From the NCBI GenBank assembly GCA_934098485.1, contig CAKOOH010000003.1:1-64000 (forward strand): a stretch of DNA of 64,000 nucleotides. The letters are read 5' to 3'. Below are positions 1 to 7,988 of the stretch, one piece after another. The DNA is from an uncultured Bacilli bacterium. GTDB taxonomy: Bacteria > Bacillota_I > Bacilli_A > RF39 > UBA660. The translations under genes and the position numbers were made by a program. Below the pieces are notes generated by a model. The model was not told the DNA's origin. It was given only the letters and a program-made list of their open reading frames with translations, and ran no database searches. Position 1 is the first letter of the stretch, and each line of letters starts with the position of its first letter.

Positions 1-226
<226 letters not shown>

Positions 227-280
227 ATAATATGAATTTGATGAGTACATTATCTTGTTTTTAAAGGACAAAATCCTTTA

Positions 281-383
281 TTGGTGACAATAGCTTAGTG
301 GATACACCTCTTCCCATCCCGAACAGAGAAGTTAAGCACTAATACGCCGACGATAGTGAATGCGAAAATAGGAAGTTGCCAAT
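281..383 (+). rRNA. 5S ribosomal RNA (short form)
   Basis: The ends TTGGTGAC and GTTGCCAA pair as helix I. The core CTTCCCATCCCGAACAGAGA and GAAGTTAAGC is the conserved 5S centre. The gene is only ~103 nt, against ~115-117 nt in Bacillus: the GC-rich hairpin usually seen after GCCGA-GGTAGT is reduced to a few bases near 352-370. Short 5S RNAs are known in Mollicutes, so this fits an organism on that branch. Ends are set from helix I pairing. Confidence 0.9.
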
Positions 384-427
384 TTTTTTTTGCAATAAAA
401 TTGTATTTTTAGATAAATTGTAAAATA

Positions 428-470
428 TCATGTAAATAAAATATAAAAGGATTTACATGATTTTTTTTCG
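428..470 (+). terminator. Rho-independent terminator after the rRNA operon
   Basis: A perfect 10-bp inverted repeat (TCATGTAAAT at 428-437 and ATTTACATGA at 451-460, 13-nt loop) is followed by eight Ts. It lies 45 bases after the 5S gene and most likely ends the rRNA transcript. The T-run directly after the 5S gene (383-391) could add to termination. Confidence 0.8.
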
Positions 471-560
471 TTATTTAGGCAAACTATAAAATTTTATAAT
501 TTTAGGTATTTTCATATTAAAAAAAATAAGTTATTCTTAATATAAGAGTAGAGGTAGTTT

Positions 561-2018
561 ATGAAAAAAGGTTTTGATAATGAAAAATATGTAAAAATAC
601 AAAGCAAAAAAATTAAAGAAAGATTTAAAATGTTTGATAAACTATACTTAGAAGTCGGTGGAAAATTATTTTGTGATAATCATGCGGCCCGAGTTTTACC
701 AGGATTTAAAACAGATGCTAAAATAAATATGTTTTTAGAATTAAAAAAGAATTTAGAAATAATATTTTGTATAAATGCAAGTGATATCGAAAAAAACAAA
801 ATTAGATCCGAGTTTGGTATAACCTATGACATGGAAATGCTTAATATTATTAATAACGCTATTAGTTTAGGTTTTTCAGTAAATTCAGTGGTTATAACAT
901 TATACAATAATCAGCCAAGTGTAGATAAATTTATCAAAAGGTTAGAAAGACAAAATATCAAAACTTATTTGCACACATTTACTAAAGGTTATCCTACCGA
1001 TATAGATACAATTGTAAGTGAAGAAGGTTATGGGGCTAATCCATATATAATAACTACTAAAAAATTAGTTTTAGTTAATGCTCCCGGTCCTGGTTCTGGC
1101 AAACTAGCCACATGCTTAAGTCAGTTATATCATGAACATAAAAGAGGAATAAATGCTGGTTACGCTAAATTTGAAACATTCCCTGTATGGAATTTACCAT
1201 TAAAACATCCCGTAAATATTGCCTACGAAGCCGCAACTGCTGATTTAAAAGATATTAATATGATTGATCCTTTTCATTTAGAAAAATATCAAGAAACTGC
1301 TGTAAATTATAATCGTGATGTTGAAACGTTTCCAATATTAAAAACAATTCTTCATAAAATAACGGGCCAAGACATTTATTATTCACCAACGGACATGGGT
1401 GTAAATATGGTAGGTTTTTGCATAAAAAATGATAAAGTAGTTGAAGAAGCTGCTAAAAAAGAAATTGTTCGTAGATACTATAATGAACTTAATAATTACA
1501 AATTAGGCATCAGCGAATATGATACTGTACAAAAAGTTAAATTACTCATGAATGAACTTAATATAGACGAAAAATATTTAAAAGTAGTTGAAGTTGCAAT
1601 TAATAAAGCTAAAGAAAAAGGATCACATGTAATCGCATTAGAACTACCAAATCATAAAATAATAACTGGTAAACAAAGTAGTTTATTATCTCCTGCTAGC
1701 AGTGTCATAATAAACGCAATTAAAACTTTATCACACATACCAGATGATATGGATTTATTAAGTCCGAGCGTTTTAAATCCTATTTTAAAATTAAGAAAAA
1801 ATAATAAACCATTATCCCTACAAGAAGTTTTAATCGCGTTATCTATTTGTAGTGTTACTAATCCTATAATTGAAAAAGCAATCAACAATTTAAATAAATT
1901 AGAAGGCTGTGAAGCCCATTCAACATACATTGTTCAAAATGGCGATGCAAATGCCCTAAAAAGTTTAAAAATAAACTTAACATGCGAATCCGATTTTTTT
2001 ACTGATGAAATAATTTAA
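561..2018 (+). CDS. DUF1846 family protein
   Basis: A 485-residue protein that I recognise as DUF1846 family from its overall length and conserved stretches, such as NAPGPGSGKLATCLSQLYHE (residues ~175-193) and PVNIAYEAATADLKD (~219-233). Members are cytosolic and widespread in Firmicutes; solved structures show a nucleotide-binding-like fold, but the biochemical role is not established. The ATG at 561 follows a GAGGTAG site. The gene stands alone between the rRNA terminator and tsaE, with no signal peptide or membrane segment. No catalytic role is claimed. Confidence 0.85.
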   Translation: MKKGFDNEKYVKIQSKKIKERFKMFDKLYLEVGGKLFCDNHAARVLPGFKTDAKINMFLELKKNLEIIFCINASDIEKNKIRSEFGITYDMEMLNIINNAISLGFSVNSVVITLYNNQPSVDKFIKRLERQNIKTYLHTFTKGYPTDIDTIVSEEGYGANPYIITTKKLVLVNAPGPGSGKLATCLSQLYHEHKRGINAGYAKFETFPVWNLPLKHPVNIAYEAATADLKDINMIDPFHLEKYQETAVNYNRDVETFPILKTILHKITGQDIYYSPTDMGVNMVGFCIKNDKVVEEAAKKEIVRRYYNELNNYKLGISEYDTVQKVKLLMNELNIDEKYLKVVEVAINKAKEKGSHVIALELPNHKIITGKQSSLLSPASSVIINAIKTLSHIPDDMDLLSPSVLNPILKLRKNNKPLSLQEVLIALSICSVTNPIIEKAINNLNKLEGCEAHSTYIVQNGDANALKSLKINLTCESDFFTDEII

Positions 2019-2098
2019 TAAAAACAATAACTGTAAATAACCAAAGATAATATTTACAACTAATAAAATAATATTATATAATGAGAAAGGTGAGTTAT

Positions 2099-2551
2099 AT
2101 GGAATATAAATTTACATCTAGAAGTATAGATGACACAATGGAGTTAGCAGAAAATATCGAATCAGAAAAATTCCCGGGAATGGTTATTTGCCTAGATGGG
2201 GAACTTGGAAGTGGTAAAACCGTTTTTGTTAAAGGTTTCGCTAAATCATTAGGAATAAAAGAAACTATAACAAGTCCAACATTTAATTTAATTAAAGAAT
2301 ATAATAATGGAGAAATGCCACTTTATCATATGGACGTATATCGCTTAGAAGGTAAATGTGATAATATTGGTTTTGATGATTATTTTAATAAAGACGCTGT
2401 ATGCATTATTGAGTGGTCTGACTTAATTTGCGATTGTTTACCAAAAGAAAGATTACAAATTGACTTTAAAATAATTGATGAAAACACTAGAATACTTATC
2501 TTAAAACCATTTGGCGAAAAATATGAAGATTTATTAAATTCAGTATTATAA
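2099..2551 (+). CDS. tsaE: tRNA t6A biosynthesis ATPase TsaE
   Basis: A small P-loop ATPase of ~150 residues. It shows the TsaE Walker A region (GELGSGKT), the SPTFNLIKEY strand-switch motif, the MDVYRLE segment and a C-terminal IIEWSD. TsaE drives turnover of the TsaBD complex, which transfers threonylcarbamoyl onto A37 of ANN-decoding tRNAs. I chose the ATG at 2099 because GAAAGGTGAG lies just before it; an in-frame ATG at 2081 lacks a good site. The neighbours tsaB, rimI and tsaD form the classical t6A cluster, although a hairpin after tsaE suggests partly separate transcription. Confidence 0.95.
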   Translation: MEYKFTSRSIDDTMELAENIESEKFPGMVICLDGELGSGKTVFVKGFAKSLGIKETITSPTFNLIKEYNNGEMPLYHMDVYRLEGKCDNIGFDDYFNKDAVCIIEWSDLICDCLPKERLQIDFKIIDENTRILILKPFGEKYEDLLNSVL

Positions 2552-2555
2552 CAAA

Positions 2556-2588
2556 ATGATGCGAAGACGCATTATTTTTTTCTCTTTT
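2556..2588 (+). terminator. Probable terminator between tsaE and tsaB
   Basis: A short hairpin (ATGCG at 2559-2563, loop AAGA, CGCAT at 2568-2572) is followed by a T-rich run to ~2588. The stem is only 5-6 bp, so it may be leaky. A likely -10 (TATAAT) for tsaB follows near 2603. Confidence 0.55.
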
Positions 2589-2631
2589 ATCAAAATTAGT
2601 GTATAATAATAAATGATTTGGAAGTGATAAA

Positions 2632-3207
2632 ATGAAAACATTATTTATAAGTACTTATAATGATTTAATAACAATTGGTTTATTATATAATGGCCAAACT
2701 AAAACCAAAAAAGAACAAGAATCCCATCATGGGCACAGCGTATACTTAGTCCCTCTAATCGATGAAATAACCAAAGAAAACGAAATAACTGTTAACGATT
2801 TAAATGAGATAATTGTTGTAAATGGTCCCGGAAGCTTTACAGGTATTAGATTAGGAATAACTGTAGCTAAAACTTTGGCATACACTCTAAATATACCAAT
2901 TAAAACCATTACTAGCATTGAAGCCTTAGCAGCTAGTATAAAAGAAGCAAACAAAATAATAACAATAGATGATAATAAAGGCAAATACATTGGTATCTTT
3001 ACTAATGGAAAACTAGATAAAGACATTATTTATTTAAAAGAGGATACCGCTAAAGATTTTCTAAGTCAGCAAAGTTATAAAATTTATGCTAATGAAAATT
3101 TAGATTTAGAACGTATTTATGAATATACTAAAGACTTAAAGCCAACCAATCCACACGCTGTTAAAGCCATCTATATAAAAGAAATAGAGGCCTTAAATGG
3201 TAGATAA
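2632..3207 (+). CDS. tsaB: tRNA t6A biosynthesis protein TsaB
   Basis: A 191-residue ASKHA-fold protein with the TsaB hallmark GPGSFTGIRLG (residues ~66-76) followed by the TSIEALA segment. TsaB is the non-catalytic partner of TsaD in the threonylcarbamoyl-transferase complex. It is shorter than E. coli TsaB (~230 residues), with a reduced C-terminal part, as is common in small low-GC genomes. The GGAAGTGATAAAATG context supports the start. Its 3' end overlaps rimI by 11 nt. Confidence 0.93.
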   Translation: MKTLFISTYNDLITIGLLYNGQTKTKKEQESHHGHSVYLVPLIDEITKENEITVNDLNEIIVVNGPGSFTGIRLGITVAKTLAYTLNIPIKTITSIEALAASIKEANKIITIDDNKGKYIGIFTNGKLDKDIIYLKEDTAKDFLSQQSYKIYANENLDLERIYEYTKDLKPTNPHAVKAIYIKEIEALNGR

Positions 3208-3616
3208 ATTATCTCCACTTGATATTGATGAGGTTAACAAATTAGGAAGTTTATTAAATCCTAAATTTAAAAAAGCATTTCATATAGAATCTTTAAATTA
3301 TAATGAGCATATTTTAGTTTACAAAGAAGATAATAAAATTTTAGGATTTATACATTATTATATAAATTATGAAATAGTTGATTTATTAAATATAATAGTA
3401 AAAGAAGAATATCGTAATAAAATGATTGGAACCATTTTAATGGATTATATGATAACATCTCTACCTAAAACGGTTCAAAAAATTATGTTAGAAGTAGATG
3501 AAACCAATTTTCCAGCTATTAAATTCTACTATAATTTCAATTTTGAAGAAATATCAAGAAGGACTCACTATTATAATGGAAATGACGCTATTATCATGGA
3601 AAGGAAATTATTATGA
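3197..3616 (+). CDS. rimI: GNAT N-acetyltransferase, RimI-like
   Basis: A 139-residue GNAT-fold protein. The central IIVKEEYRNKMIGTILMDYM carries the acetyl-CoA-binding R/Q-x-x-G-x-G/A-like loop in the reduced form RNKMIG, and LEVDETNFPAIKFYYNFNF is the typical C-terminal segment. Its place between tsaB and tsaD is that of rimI, the ribosomal protein bS18 N-terminal acetyltransferase; the target here is inferred from position only. It overlaps tsaB by 11 nt and tsaD by 4 nt, indicating translational coupling. The P-loop is less canonical than usual, so activity is not certain. Confidence 0.8.
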   Translation: MVDKLSPLDIDEVNKLGSLLNPKFKKAFHIESLNYNEHILVYKEDNKILGFIHYYINYEIVDLLNIIVKEEYRNKMIGTILMDYMITSLPKTVQKIMLEVDETNFPAIKFYYNFNFEEISRRTHYYNGNDAIIMERKLL

Positions 3617-4623
3617 AACAAAAAGACGTATATATTTTGGCTATTGAATCATCTTGTGATGAAACAAGTATGTCAATAATTAAAAATGGTTGTGTTGATA
3701 TTTCAACCACTATATTAACCCAGATGGACACTCATGCCTCATTTGGCGGAGTAGTACCAGAAATTGCTAGTCGCATGCATAGTGAAAATATAACCATGGT
3801 TTTAGAAGATGTATTTTCCAAAACCAATATTACTATGAATGAAATAGATGCTATCGCCGTAACATATGCTCCAGGTTTATTAGGAAGTTTACTTGTTGGT
3901 TTAGAATTTGCCAAAACCCTTGCCCTTGTTTATAAAAAACCACTTATCAAGGTTCATCACATTGCAGGACACATTTATGCCAATAATTTAGTAGATAAAA
4001 TGGAGTTTCCACTTCTAGCCCTTGTTGTAAGTGGAGGACATACCGAATTAGTGTTAATGGAAGGCGATTACAAATTTAAAGTATTAGGTAAAACTTTAGA
4101 TGACGCTATTGGTGAAGTATATGATAAAGTTGCCCGCGTTCTAGGAATGCCTTATCCTGGTGGCCCTCAAATAGATCGTAGTGCCGCTTTAGGAAAACCT
4201 ACTTATAAATTACCTATTCCCATGAATAACGACGAATTAAACTTTTCTTTTAGTGGTTTAAAAAGTGCTGTTATAAACCTTGTTCACAATGAAGAACAAA
4301 GAGGAAATGAAATTAATAAGGAGGATTTAGCATGCTCATTTCAAACTGTTGCCGTAGATGAATTATTAAGAAAAAGTAAAAAAGCCATTATTGAAACTAA
4401 ATCCAAAAGATTTATTATTGCTGGTGGCGTAAGTGCCAATAAATATTTAAGAGAGAAAATGACTAAAATGTGTGAAGAGATGAATGTTAAATTAACTATT
4501 CCTCCCATTAAATATTGTACCGATAATGCTGCTATGATTGGCTGTGCTGCTTATCCTTTGTATTTAAAAAAAGATTTTACCACTTTCGATTTAAATGCTC
4601 AAAGTACCTTAGATTTATTTTAA
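3613..4623 (+). CDS. tsaD: tRNA N6-adenosine threonylcarbamoyltransferase TsaD
   Basis: A 336-residue full-length TsaD (Kae1/Qri7 family). It contains the N-terminal IESSCDETS motif, the HHIAGH metal-binding motif (residues ~115-120), the SGGHTEL nucleotide-binding loop and the GGVSANKYLR segment near the C-terminus. It transfers threonylcarbamoyl from TC-AMP to A37 of tRNA, working with TsaB and TsaE. Start ATG 3613 overlaps the rimI stop (ATGA). It is the last gene of the cluster, followed by a clear terminator. Confidence 0.97.
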   Translation: MKQKDVYILAIESSCDETSMSIIKNGCVDISTTILTQMDTHASFGGVVPEIASRMHSENITMVLEDVFSKTNITMNEIDAIAVTYAPGLLGSLLVGLEFAKTLALVYKKPLIKVHHIAGHIYANNLVDKMEFPLLALVVSGGHTELVLMEGDYKFKVLGKTLDDAIGEVYDKVARVLGMPYPGGPQIDRSAALGKPTYKLPIPMNNDELNFSFSGLKSAVINLVHNEEQRGNEINKEDLACSFQTVAVDELLRKSKKAIIETKSKRFIIAGGVSANKYLREKMTKMCEEMNVKLTIPPIKYCTDNAAMIGCAAYPLYLKKDFTTFDLNAQSTLDLF

Positions 4624-4655
4624 AAATAACTAGAAAACATCCAGTTATTTTTATT
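4622..4655 (+). terminator. Terminator after tsaD
   Basis: A 10-bp inverted repeat, AAAAATAACT (4622-4631) with AGTTATTTTT (4643-4652), starts at the tsaD stop codon and ends in a T-rich tail. It closes the t6A cluster. Confidence 0.7.
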
Positions 4656-4671
4656 TTTAATTATTTAAAGA

Positions 4672-4700
4672 TTGATATAAAAAAATTTTTATAGTAAAAT
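4672..4700 (+). promoter_or_regulatory. Sigma-A-type promoter for the 4.7 kb surface protein gene
   Basis: TTGATA (4672-4677), a 17-nt spacer and TAAAAT (4695-4700) make a good housekeeping promoter. The predicted start is near 4707, only ~9 nt before the ATG at 4716, and no Shine-Dalgarno sequence is seen. A second TATAAT (4710-4715) directly abuts the ATG. Confidence 0.55.
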
Positions 4701-4715
4701 AAAAATTGATATAAT

Positions 4716-5354
4716 ATGGAAAATGAAAAAAAGATTGAATTAAATTACAAATTATTAATAGTTTTTGCCATCGCAGTTCCATTAATTTTAGGAACCGCTT
4801 ATGCATACTTTTTGCCTAAAATCGCTGGCGATGAGCCAAGTACTATTCAAGGGACAGTTATAAAAGATATCGATTTCAAATTGATAACTCCCGAAGAAAA
4901 CGGCTATATAAATGCAACTGATTTAGTACCTATTAATGATGGAAGATATAGTGAAACAAATGAAGTAGATGACAAAGCAGCAAAGGGAAGTTTTTCTATT
5001 GAAAGTTTAACAACCAATGAAAGGAATTTAAGTTATTCCATCAGTTTTACAGATATAACTATATCTGAAGCCTTAAAAACCGAAGATTTTAGATGGCGTT
5101 TAGAAAAAGTTAACTCTTCTGGTACTGTAACTGCTACTTACGAAGGAAATTTTGCCAGTATAAATAATAATACTAGCATAACTCTTAAAACAAATCTTAT
5201 TTTAGCACCTGGTGCTACCGATAATTATATAATTAAACTATGGATAACTAATACTGACTTTGATCAGTGTCCAGATCCAACCAACAAGGCAACCTGTATA
5301 ATTAATACTAGTTTTAGCGGCAAAATATCCGTTGAAGCCGAGTACACTATATAA
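4716..5354 (+). CDS. TasA/camelysin-like secreted surface protein
   Basis: A 212-residue protein with one N-terminal hydrophobic segment (residues ~12-30) ending in GTAYAYFLP. This parallels the GATFAYF signal region of SipW-processed TasA/camelysin proteins found elsewhere in this window. The rest is a hydrophilic, beta-rich ectodomain with few cysteines (CPDPTNKATC near the C-terminus could form a disulfide). I infer export and cleavage by the SipW-type peptidase encoded at 23974, and a role as a surface or fibre subunit; neither is proven. The gene is monocistronic, with its own promoter and terminator and a very short leader without a visible RBS. Confidence 0.6.
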   Translation: MENEKKIELNYKLLIVFAIAVPLILGTAYAYFLPKIAGDEPSTIQGTVIKDIDFKLITPEENGYINATDLVPINDGRYSETNEVDDKAAKGSFSIESLTTNERNLSYSISFTDITISEALKTEDFRWRLEKVNSSGTVTATYEGNFASINNNTSITLKTNLILAPGATDNYIIKLWITNTDFDQCPDPTNKATCIINTSFSGKISVEAEYTI

Positions 5355-5373
5355 GCACAAATGTGCTTTTTTT
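5353..5373 (+). terminator. Terminator after the 4.7 kb surface protein gene
   Basis: AAGCACA (5353-5359) pairs with TGTGCTT (5362-5368) around a tiny loop and is followed by seven Ts. It begins at the stop codon and serves the + strand gene. Confidence 0.75.
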
Positions 5374-5392
5374 ATATAAAAAAAACAAACAA

Positions 5393-5671
5393 CTAATTGT
5401 CTGTTTCAATACCCATTTCTTTTAACTCTTTCGAAATATCATCTTTAACAAATAATTCCATCGGAACATTTAGTTTCTTCGATAGAAAATAAAGAAAGCC
5501 TAATGAAAATGATTGCTCCGTATTTGGAGATTCTATGTTGCCAATAAAACCATTTGAATATGTTGAAAGTTGTGCAAGCTCACTTTGTGTAAGTCCTCTA
5601 TACTTTCTAAATAATTTTATTCTTTTAGAAACTAATTTATAAATATAATTAACATCTTCTTTTTCTTTCAT
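5393..5671 (-). CDS. XRE-family helix-turn-helix regulator
   Basis: A 92-residue Cro/CI-type DNA-binding protein. The HTH covers residues ~20-65, with RKYRGLTQSELAQLS as helices 1-2 and SNGFIGNIES as the recognition region. The remainder is a short acidic tail (VKDDISKELKEMGIETDN), and there is no sensor domain. A possible RBS is AAGGAGT upstream of the ATG. It sits just downstream of sigK on the same strand (66-nt gap), so it may be co-transcribed with it. The target genes are unknown. Confidence 0.8.
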   Translation of the reverse strand: MKEKEDVNYIYKLVSKRIKLFRKYRGLTQSELAQLSTYSNGFIGNIESPNTEQSFSLGFLYFLSKKLNVPMELFVKDDISKELKEMGIETDN

Positions 5672-5737
5672 AAAACTACTCCTTAAGGTAATTTTATCAA
5701 TTAACTTTTCTACATAATTTCAGTGTATAGAAAGTAA

Positions 5738-6430
5738 TTAAAACGCTTTTTTATTTTTAATAAACTCCCTTAATATTTTGGTCATTGCTCTTTTTTCTAT
5801 ACGGGAAACATAACTTCTAGAGATTTTTAACTCTTTTGCAATTTCTTTTTGGGTTTGTTCTTTAGAATTATATAAACCATATCTTTTAATAATTATTTCT
5901 TTTTCTCTTAAAGACAAACACTCAATATATTTTAAAAGCAAATCGATATTACTCTGCAAATTAATTTCTTCTGAAATATCACCATTATCCGCTTTTATAA
6001 CATCAATTAAATTAATTTCATTTCCATCTTTATCAAATCCAATTGAATCATTTAAACTTACATTATTTAAATGCTTTTTATTGCTTCTAAAATACATTAG
6101 AATTTCATTTTCTATACATCTTGCTGCATATGTAGTAAGTCTTGTTTTTTTATTTTGCTTGTAAGAATCAATTCCCTTTACTAAACCAATTGTGCCAATA
6201 CTAATTAAATCATCAATGTCATAGTTTTTGCTTTCATATTTTTTAACAATATGAGCAACTAACCTTAAATTATGCTCTATCAGTTTACTTCTAGCTTCCT
6301 TATCACCCATATACAATTTTTTTAAACAATCTTCTTCTTCCTCTTTACTAAGTTTATCCGGAAAGACATTTATAGAATATGAACCTGTAAAAAATATTAA
6401 ACTTTTTATTAAAGAAATTAAATAAAACAT
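5738..6430 (-). CDS. sigK: Sporulation sigma factor SigK (uninterrupted, with pro-sequence)
   Basis: A ~230-residue sigma-70 family protein matching SigK most closely. Shared features are LIEHNLRLVAHIVKK, DLISIGTIGLVKGI (region 2), YAARCIENEILM, and QKEIAKELKISRSYVSRIEKRA (region 4 HTH). The hydrophobic N-terminus (FYLISLIKSLIFF) resembles the SigK pro-peptide removed during mother-cell activation. SigK directs late mother-cell transcription, including coat and cortex genes. The gene is contiguous, with no skin-like element splitting it. I chose ATG 6430 because AGAGG lies five bases upstream; a GTG at 6436 overlaps that site. It is divergent from yqeG. Confidence 0.92.
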   Translation of the reverse strand: MFYLISLIKSLIFFTGSYSINVFPDKLSKEEEEDCLKKLYMGDKEARSKLIEHNLRLVAHIVKKYESKNYDIDDLISIGTIGLVKGIDSYKQNKKTRLTTYAARCIENEILMYFRSNKKHLNNVSLNDSIGFDKDGNEINLIDVIKADNGDISEEINLQSNIDLLLKYIECLSLREKEIIIKRYGLYNSKEQTQKEIAKELKISRSYVSRIEKRAMTKILREFIKNKKAF

Positions 6431-6502
6431 AAACACCTCTAATTAAATATATGTTTCCATGATTTATTTTATTTGATATAATTTTATTAGGTGATTTAAG
6501 TT

Positions 6503-7027
6503 ATGCTTAGTAAATTTGTTCCTGATATTTATCAAAAAAGTATATATGATATCGATTATAAAAAATTAAAGAAAAATGGAATAAAATGTTTAATATTTGA
6601 CTTAGATAATACCTTAGCGCCTATCAGCTTAAAAAAACCTAATAAAAAATTAAAAGACTTAATTGAAGATTTAAAAAGTTTAGGATTTAAAATATTAATT
6701 GTAAGTAATAGTCCTAAAAAAAGAGTAGAGCCCTTTAAAAATATTTTAGGGGTTGATTCTGCTTACTTTGCATTAAAACCTTTAAAGAATAAATATAAAA
6801 AAATTCTTAATATATACTGTTTAAAAACATCTGAAGTTGCTACTATCGGGGACCAATTACTAACCGATATATGGGGATCTAACCGAATGGAATTCTTAAG
6901 TATTCTAGTTAATCCTATTGGTACTACTGATTATGCTTTAACTAAAATTAATCGTTATATTGAGCCTTTTATATATGAAAAACTAGAAAAAAAAGAATTA
7001 CTAAAGAAAGGAACTTATTATGAATAA
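6503..7027 (+). CDS. yqeG: YqeG family HAD-type phosphatase
   Basis: A 174-residue HAD-superfamily IIIA phosphatase. The DLDNTLAP catalytic motif lies at residues ~33-40, with IVSNSPKKR as motif II and a GDQLLTDIWG segment as motifs III/IV. YqeG occurs next to yqeH in most Firmicutes, but its substrate is not firmly known. The start follows TTAGGTGATTTAAGTT. A promoter TTTCCA-17-TATAAT (6454-6482) precedes it. The TGA stop overlaps the yqeH start by 8 nt, so the two are translationally coupled. Confidence 0.9.
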   Translation: MLSKFVPDIYQKSIYDIDYKKLKKNGIKCLIFDLDNTLAPISLKKPNKKLKDLIEDLKSLGFKILIVSNSPKKRVEPFKNILGVDSAYFALKPLKNKYKKILNIYCLKTSEVATIGDQLLTDIWGSNRMEFLSILVNPIGTTDYALTKINRYIEPFIYEKLEKKELLKKGTYYE

Positions 7028-7988
7028 AATATGTTATGGTTGTGGTGCTAAACTTCAAACAAAAGATGCTACTCTAAGAGGATACATTCCTAAAGAAAAA
7101 GAAAATGGCAGTTACTGTCAAAGATGCTTTCGATTAATTCATTACGGTATTAATAATGAAACTAATGCTCCTAAAAGCATCACTAGCTTAATTAACTCTA
7201 TTAACAAAGAAAATAAACTAGTCATCTTTTTAATTCCTTTCTTAACCGTGCGTTCTGATATTATCGAAATCTATAAAAAGATAACATCTCCTAAAATTTT
7301 AGTTGTAAGTAAAATTGATATTGTACCTAGAAGTATAAAATATACTAACATTAAAAATTACTTAACAAGTTACTATCAAATCGCTGATGAAATTAAATTT
7401 ATAAGTAGTGTAAGTAATATTGGCATTAAAAGTTTATTAAATTATTTAAGTGAAAATAAAATAAATGAAATCGTCATTGCTGGTGAATCTAACTCCGGAA
7501 AAAGCACTTTAATTAATAAAATTCTTGAAGAAAAGAAAAGTACTTTATCAAAAGTAACTACTAGTAATACTCCTAATACTACTTTAGATTTTATTAGAAT
7601 AAATGTAAGTAAAGATTTAAATATCATTGATACCCCTGGTTTTATTTTAAAAACAATTGAGTTAAAAAGTTTAAATATCTCAAAAAAATATATTAAACCT
7701 ATCACTTTCCAAATGAAAAGTGGCGAAACTTTACAGTTAGATAGCACTTATTTATTTTTTGCAGAAAACACCAATATAACTATTTATTTAAATAATGATA
7801 CCCTCATAAAAAAATATTATAAAGAAATCTTTTTTGAAGAAAGTATCGATGTACCTGCCAACAATGATTTAATAATTAAGGGACTTGGTTTTATCAATAT
7901 TAAAAACGCTACTACCATAAAACTCCACAACTTGCATAGTGATTTATTAGAGCAAAGACCAAGTATTTTTGGAGGATTAAATGAGTAA
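7020..7988 (+). CDS. yqeH: Ribosome biogenesis GTPase YqeH
   Basis: A 322-residue circularly permuted GTPase. The N-terminal zinc finger CYGCGAKLQ...CQRC (residues ~4-38) is followed by the permuted motif order: SKID (G4), ISS (G5), GESNSGKST (G1, ~157-165), a Thr-rich switch, and DTPG (G3). YqeH is required for 30S subunit assembly in Bacillus. The C-terminal portion is shorter than the ~366-residue Bacillus protein. The gene overlaps yqeG (8 nt) and mutL (8 nt), so it lies inside one coupled operon. Confidence 0.93.
   Translation: MNKICYGCGAKLQTKDATLRGYIPKEKENGSYCQRCFRLIHYGINNETNAPKSITSLINSINKENKLVIFLIPFLTVRSDIIEIYKKITSPKILVVSKIDIVPRSIKYTNIKNYLTSYYQIADEIKFISSVSNIGIKSLLNYLSENKINEIVIAGESNSGKSTLINKILEEKKSTLSKVTTSNTPNTTLDFIRINVSKDLNIIDTPGFILKTIELKSLNISKKYIKPITFQMKSGETLQLDSTYLFFAENTNITIYLNNDTLIKKYYKEIFFEESIDVPANNDLIIKGLGFINIKNATTIKLHNLHSDLLEQRPSIFGGLNE

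Noticed and set aside
227..280. A tRNA gene between 23S and 5S
   Set aside because: The spacer is only ~54 nt and has no cloverleaf or GTTCRAATC segment. No tRNA genes were recognised elsewhere either.
4710..4715. TATAAT immediately before the ATG at 4716 as the promoter
   Set aside because: It would start transcription inside the gene. The TTGATA-17-TAAAAT pair upstream gives a workable start.
5738..6430. A skin-like insertion in sigK
   Set aside because: The reading frame is continuous from the pro-sequence to region 4, so no interrupting element is present.
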